This document shows positions 60,174-64,000 of a DNA stretch of 64,000 bases, piece by piece. Below the pieces are notes generated by a model, which saw only the letters and a list, made by a program, of their open reading frames with translations, did not search any database and was not told where the DNA came from. Origin of the DNA: Flavobacterium akiainvivens (GTDB lineage: Bacteria; Bacteroidota; Bacteroidia; Flavobacteriales; Flavobacteriaceae); assembly GCF_001278115.1 (NCBI RefSeq), contig NZ_LIYD01000005.1:2240653-2304652 (forward strand). Reading direction: 5' to 3'. A program made the position numbers and the translations under genes. How positions within the stretch are numbered: the stretch's first letter is position 1; each line of letters starts with the position of its first letter.

Positions 60174-60844
60174 CGTAGTAATTTGTATAAAGATTCAGCA
60201 ATAATAAAATCTTCAGGTTCATCAATATCAACCGCCTCTATCTTGTCAATCTCAAACATAAAAGGTTTCAGACCAATTCTTTTTTCACCAGCATTAAAGA
60301 ATGAATTTTTAGTAAAGATGTAAAAGTTAGAGTTTTCTTCAAATAAAGGTTCAAGATCCTGTGTGCGCAGAAGCTCTTCAGGGTTATGGTTAAAAGGAGA
60401 GCCATCTGCCTTATAAAGCCTGGTTTGCATTTTTGTTACCGAAAATATAGAATCATACTCGCCGGTTTTTGCAAATTCAAACATTTTTTCAATTGCAGCA
60501 TCTACAGATTCTGTTTTCAACAGTGGGTTTGTACTGTGCGTTTGAAGATAAATATCAGCAGCTTCAGTAGTAACATCACACTCAATAACTTTATTCATAG
60601 ACACCATATCACCTATGATTTCATCTGGCCTGTTAATAATAATAACCCTGTCGTTAAAAAACGTCTTAAGGTCATTTTTTATAACTTCGCTATCTGTATT
60701 TACAATTACTTTATCAATATATTTAGAGCCAAGCAAAACTTCCATAGTTCTATGGTATAGAGGTTTGCCTGCAAAATCCCTTAAATTTTTATTTGGCACC
60801 CTCTCAGAGTTGCCTTTCATGGGTAAAAGTGCTAATATCCTCAT
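60170..60844 (-). CDS. CMP-sugar acid synthetase-like (acylneuraminate cytidylyltransferase family)
   Basis: 224 residues. Nucleotide-binding loop MKGNSERVPNKNLRDFAGKP (about 9-28), VIVNTDSEVI, QTHSTNPLLKTESVDAAI and a C-terminal DIDEPEDFIIAE (metal-binding Asp). CMP-NeuAc/Kdo synthetase-type enzymes activate ulosonic acids with CTP. No neuB- or kdsA-type synthase gene is seen in this locus, so the acid may come from the aldolase two genes downstream. First gene of the module. Confidence 0.88.
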   Translation of the reverse strand: MRILALLPMKGNSERVPNKNLRDFAGKPLYHRTMEVLLGSKYIDKVIVNTDSEVIKNDLKTFFNDRVIIINRPDEIIGDMVSMNKVIECDVTTEAADIYLQTHSTNPLLKTESVDAAIEKMFEFAKTGEYDSIFSVTKMQTRLYKADGSPFNHNPEELLRTQDLEPLFEENSNFYIFTKNSFFNAGEKRIGLKPFMFEIDKIEAVDIDEPEDFIIAESLYKLLR

Positions 60845-60929
60845 AAAGTCACAATAAATTATGTTTATAGTTAAAACTAAGCTCCCTACTTAGTTGATTT
60901 ATTTAAGTATTTTTATTCTGAAATAGATT

Positions 60930-60970
60930 AAAAGGGTAATGATGGTTCAATCAAGAGGAATTACCCTTTT
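60930..60970 (-). terminator. Hairpin between manC and the CMP-synthetase gene
   Basis: AAAAGGGTAAT and ATTACCCTTTT with a 19-base loop; the minus strand continues into U-rich DNA. Splits the leftward block into two transcripts or attenuates it. Confidence 0.6.
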
Positions 60971-61034
60971 TTAAAGAGACGCAAATATACTCATTTTGCC
61001 CATTTATTGTTAATAAATCACAATTAATAAAATA

Positions 61035-62033
61035 TTATTGTAATAACTCTGATCCAGCTTTTTCCAGCTGGCCATAAATATTCTTAACTTCTTGCGAATG
61101 CTCTTTGTGCAAAATAAGATTAGCATTTGGTGTATGCACAAATATTGTGTTTTCTAACCCTAAAAATGCAGTATAATTAGTTGTTCCAATAACCATATTA
61201 CCCAATTCATCTACAGGGTGCCCTGTTTTCTTAAGATAGTCATAAACAGAATCAAAAGAGCCTAAATCAGACCAACGGAAAAGGGCAGGCACTACTTTTA
61301 TTTTTTTGCTGCGCTCCATAACGGCATAATCAATACTTATAGAAGGGATAAGCATAGAAGCAGCCTCTTCAAGTTTGCCATTATCTGACTGCTGCCATGC
61401 ATCAAGAGACTTTTCATAAACTTCCGGCTGATATAGCTTTAACTCTTCAAGCAACACCCCGGCTTTAAAGCAAAACATACCGCTATTCCATAAAAAGTTC
61501 CCTCTGTCTATAAATTCCTGGGCTGTAACCTGATTGGGTTTTTCACGAAAAGAGATTACCTCATCTCCGGCATATTCTATATACCCATAACCTGTTTCAG
61601 GCTTTGTAGGGCGCACACCAAATGTAACTATATATCCATTTGCTGCTTTGTCTACAGCTTTATTTATTGCATCTAAATATTTATCTTCATCTTCAATTAT
61701 ATGATCTGAAGGTGTAACGATTAAAATATCATCAGGGTTTGATGCAAACGCAGCAAATGCTATTGCAGCAGCAGTATTTCTTGGAACCGCCTCTACTATA
61801 TCAATATAGTTTACAGAACAGCTTTCTAAAATTTCACGGCTTAAATGAAAGTTATCTTTACCTCCTACTACAATAACGTTAGTAGCAAACGGACGGTTTC
61901 TTTCTGAAGTCATTTCAAAAAGCGATTTACCGCCAAAAATAGGAAGATATTGTTTAGGCCTGCTTTTTCTTGATAATGGCCATAATCGGCTGCCAACTCC
62001 TCCAGTAAGTATTACATGGGTTATTTTACTCAT
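61035..62033 (-). CDS. manC: Mannose-1-phosphate guanylyltransferase
   Basis: 332 residues, GDP-mannose-forming nucleotidyltransferase. VILTGGVGSRLWPLSRKSRPKQYLPIFGGKS (signature loop, about 8-38), VTPSDHIIED, GYGYIEY, NSGMFCFK and WSDLGSF are all present. It lacks the C-terminal isomerase half, so it is the single-domain form. The symbol manC is used by family. Confidence 0.92.
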   Translation of the reverse strand: MSKITHVILTGGVGSRLWPLSRKSRPKQYLPIFGGKSLFEMTSERNRPFATNVIVVGGKDNFHLSREILESCSVNYIDIVEAVPRNTAAAIAFAAFASNPDDILIVTPSDHIIEDEDKYLDAINKAVDKAANGYIVTFGVRPTKPETGYGYIEYAGDEVISFREKPNQVTAQEFIDRGNFLWNSGMFCFKAGVLLEELKLYQPEVYEKSLDAWQQSDNGKLEEAASMLIPSISIDYAVMERSKKIKVVPALFRWSDLGSFDSVYDYLKKTGHPVDELGNMVIGTTNYTAFLGLENTIFVHTPNANLILHKEHSQEVKNIYGQLEKAGSELLQ

Positions 62034-62056
62034 AATATTTCAAATTGGTGTTTTGT

Positions 62057-62605
62057 TCAAAAAAATACTGCATTATTAAAATCCGGAAAATCTTTATCCT
62101 TTGGTGATATTGTTATATCATCTGGCGATAGTTTCCAGTCTATATTTAAAGTAGGGTCATTATAAATAATCCCACATTCGTGCTTTTTACTGTAAAAATT
62201 ATCGCACTTATACACAAACTCTGCTTCGTTGCTTAGCACCACAAAACCGTGTGCAAACCCCCTGGGTATAAAAAGCTGCTTTTTGTTTTCTGCACTAAGT
62301 TCAACAGCAACATACTTACCAAAGGTGGCAGATTCCCTCCTTAAATCTACCGCTACATCAATAACGGCACCGGCACACACCCTTACAAGTTTTGCCTGTG
62401 CGCCCTCCCCCACCTGGTAATGAAGCCCCCTGAGGACTCCGTGCGTAGAAAACGATTGGTTATCCTGTACAAAATTTATATCAAGCCCGGTAGCCTTTTT
62501 AAATTTCTCTTTATTATAACTTTCAAAAAAGTGTCCACGTTCATCATTATGCACTGAAGGCTCTAAAATATAACATCCTGATAATTCCGTTTCTGTAACT
62601 GTCAT
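62057..62605 (-). CDS. rfbC: dTDP-4-dehydrorhamnose 3,5-epimerase
   Basis: 182 residues, RmlC cupin. DERGHFFESYNKEKF, QDNQSFSTHGVLRGLHYQ (catalytic His region), VDLRRESATFGKYV, and FIPRGFAHGFVVLSNEAEFVYKCDNFY. Complete. Follows rfbA by one base. Confidence 0.95.
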   Translation of the reverse strand: MTVTETELSGCYILEPSVHNDERGHFFESYNKEKFKKATGLDINFVQDNQSFSTHGVLRGLHYQVGEGAQAKLVRVCAGAVIDVAVDLRRESATFGKYVAVELSAENKKQLFIPRGFAHGFVVLSNEAEFVYKCDNFYSKKHECGIIYNDPTLNIDWKLSPDDITISPKDKDFPDFNNAVFF

Positions 62606-63472
62606 TTACTTGGTTTCAATAAGAGATAATAATTTTTTACCATAACCGCTTTTTAGCAGCGGCTCGCATAGTTTTTGAAACTGCTCTACATTTATATAAC
62701 CCATTTCGTAAGCTACGCCTTCTATAGCACCTATTTTAAGCCCCTGGCGCTCTTCTATAACTTCTACAAACTGTGCCGCCTGCATGAGCGACTGAAAAGT
62801 ACCCGTATCAAGCCACGCGGTTCCGCGGTCCAATATACTAACTTTAAGTTTTCCTAATTTTAAGTAATGCTTATTAATATCTGTAATTTCGAGCTCGCCT
62901 CTTTTACTTGGCTGTATTGTTTTAGCAATCGAAACCACATCATTATCATAAAAGTAAATACCCGGCACAGCATAGTTTGATTTTGGCTTCAAAGGCTTTT
63001 CTTCTATAGAAACAGCGTTTCCTCCTGCATCAAACTCAACCACCCCATAACGTTCCGGGTCATGAACATGATATGCATAAATAACACCACCGTTAGGGTT
63101 TGCGTTAGATTGCAGCAATTTAGCCAGCCCTGAGCCATAAAATATATTATCGCCTAAAATAAGGGCAACTTTATCATTACCAATAAAATCCTGCCCTATA
63201 ATAAAGGCTTCGGCAAGGCCGTTAGGATGCTCCTGAACTGCATACTCAAAACTACAGCCATACTTTTGGCCATCTCCTAAAAGGTCCTTAAACAAAGGAA
63301 GGTCTTTTGGTGTTGAGATTATAAGAATTTCTCTAATCCCCGACATCATTAAAGTAGACAGCGGATAATAAATCATCGGCTTATCATAAACCGGCATGAG
63401 CTGTTTACTTATTGATAACGTAAGCGGATGTAGCCTTGTCCCTGACCCCCCCGCAAGGATTATACCTTTCAT
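62606..63472 (-). CDS. rfbA: Glucose-1-phosphate thymidylyltransferase
   Basis: 288 residues, Rml[65 protein letters not shown] and [10 protein letters not shown]. Complete. Commits glucose-1-P to dTDP-rhamnose and related sugars. Confidence 0.96.
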   Translation of the reverse strand: MKGIILAGGSGTRLHPLTLSISKQLMPVYDKPMIYYPLSTLMMSGIREILIISTPKDLPLFKDLLGDGQKYGCSFEYAVQEHPNGLAEAFIIGQDFIGNDKVALILGDNIFYGSGLAKLLQSNANPNGGVIYAYHVHDPERYGVVEFDAGGNAVSIEEKPLKPKSNYAVPGIYFYDNDVVSIAKTIQPSKRGELEITDINKHYLKLGKLKVSILDRGTAWLDTGTFQSLMQAAQFVEVIEERQGLKIGAIEGVAYEMGYINVEQFQKLCEPLLKSGYGKKLLSLIETK

Positions 63473-63479
63473 ATTATTT

Positions 63480-64000
63480 TTAGTTTTCCGGCGTAAGATA
63501 CTGTTTTTTATAATATTGCATATACGCTCCTGAGGTTACATTATTTAACCACTCTTGATTAGCCAAAAACCAGTCTACGGTTAAAGCCAGCCCTTCTTCA
63601 AAAGTTACACTGGGTTTCCATCCCAGCTCATTGTTTATTTTACCGGCATCAATTGCATAACGCAAATCATGCCCCGGCCTGTCTTTAACGTATGTTATCA
63701 GTTTTTCTGAGGTGCCTTTACTCCTGCCCAGTTTCTCATCCATAATAGCACACAACAGTTTTACCAAATCAATATTTTGCCATTCATTAAACCCGCCTAT
63801 ATTATAGGTTTGATGATTAACACCTGTATGAAACACAACATCTATAGCACGGGCATGATCTAATACAAAGAGCCAGTCCCGCGTATACTTTCCGTCTCCA
63901 TAAACAGGAAGTGGCTGCATGTTTATAATATTATTAATAAACAACGGAATCAGTTTCTCCGGAAAATGGTTAGGGCCATAATTATTAGAACAGTTGGTAA
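63480..64000 (-). CDS. rfbB: dTDP-glucose 4,6-dehydratase, 3' part (runs off the window)
   Basis: The frame is open to the right edge and starts there with [20 protein letters not shown], internal to RmlB; the ATG at 63944 is not its start. [33 protein letters not shown] and [11 protein letters not shown] follow. C-terminal about 170 residues are complete. Order is rfbB-rfbA-rfbC leftward with rfbD placed far away. Confidence 0.95.
   Translation of the reverse strand, partial: TNCSNNYGPNHFPEKLIPLFINNIINMQPLPVYGDGKYTRDWLFVLDHARAIDVVFHTGVNHQTYNIGGFNEWQNIDLVKLLCAIMDEKLGRSKGTSEKLITYVKDRPGHDLRYAIDAGKINNELGWKPSVTFEEGLALTVDWFLANQEWLNNVTSGAYMQYYKKQYLTPEN

Overview
The window looks like a chromosome segment of a member of the Flavobacteriaceae (Flavobacterium or a close relative). 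The evidence is GLPGLI-family proteins, a PorV-like protein, a TonB-dependent outer-membrane receptor with an N-terminal carboxypeptidase-like domain, TAnnTTTG-type -7 promoter boxes in front of several genes, a SAM-II riboswitch, frequent TTG/GTG starts and an A+T-rich base composition. No rRNA, tRNA, CRISPR array or classical transposase was seen.

Region 1 (1-6.9 kb) is methionine/SAM metabolism: metH, metF, a TlpA-like thioredoxin, a short homoserine-dehydrogenase-like protein, an OsmC protein, and metK behind a SAM-II riboswitch. metH is interrupted inside its activation domain by a 450-bp unit. The unit encodes a DUF559 (PD-(D/E)XK) nuclease domain and is bounded by inverted repeats. A shorter non-coding unit with the same type of ends separates metH from metF. 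Between osmC and metK lie three leftward modules, each a tiny ORF followed by an intrinsic terminator.

Region 2 (6.9-13.1 kb) is one tightly overlapping rightward operon: SpeD-type AdoMet decarboxylase, zinc-ribbon/DUF4178 protein, small membrane protein, DUF350 protein, membrane-anchored spermidine-synthase-like enzyme, Tat-exported FAD amine-oxidase-like enzyme and a polytopic membrane protein. It reads as a membrane-associated pathway using decarboxylated SAM, whose product is unknown.

Region 3 (13.1-40.9 kb) is mostly housekeeping: TonB receptor plus two GLPGLI proteins, deoxynucleoside kinase, DUF2891, SDR, an FAD dehydrogenase, recQ, a kdsD-tatC-AhpD-like-lptB gene set (divergent from recQ), lipoproteins (one frameshifted), acyltransferase, GH25 muramidase, pssA, a PorV-like protein and an Lnb-like lipoprotein acyltransferase. 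The gaps at 21.1-21.6, 22.35-22.86 and 24.4-25.1 kb hold palindromic, MITE-like and dispersed repeats.

Region 4 (39.2-64 kb) is a Wzx/Wzy-type surface polysaccharide locus. A CpsB-like phosphatase and rfbD run rightward and meet, over two very strong hairpins, a long leftward block: wzc (with an 11-unit Gly-Tyr tail), wza, two initiating sugar transferases, an aminotransferase, a GH10 glycosidase, glycosyltransferases, Wzy, an acetyltransferase and Wzx. A seven-gene module follows (D-2-hydroxyacid dehydrogenase, HAD phosphatase, 6PGL-like, epimerase, HpcH/HpaI aldolase, YhcH, CMP-sugar synthetase-like), then manC and rfbC-rfbA-rfbB. The seven-gene module could make and CMP-activate an ulosonic (3-deoxy-2-keto) acid with a pyruvate aldolase in place of a NeuB/KdsA-type synthase. 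The DNA at about 47.5-54.3 kb is visibly more A+T-rich than the flanks and contains a glycosyltransferase gene broken at a homopolymer.
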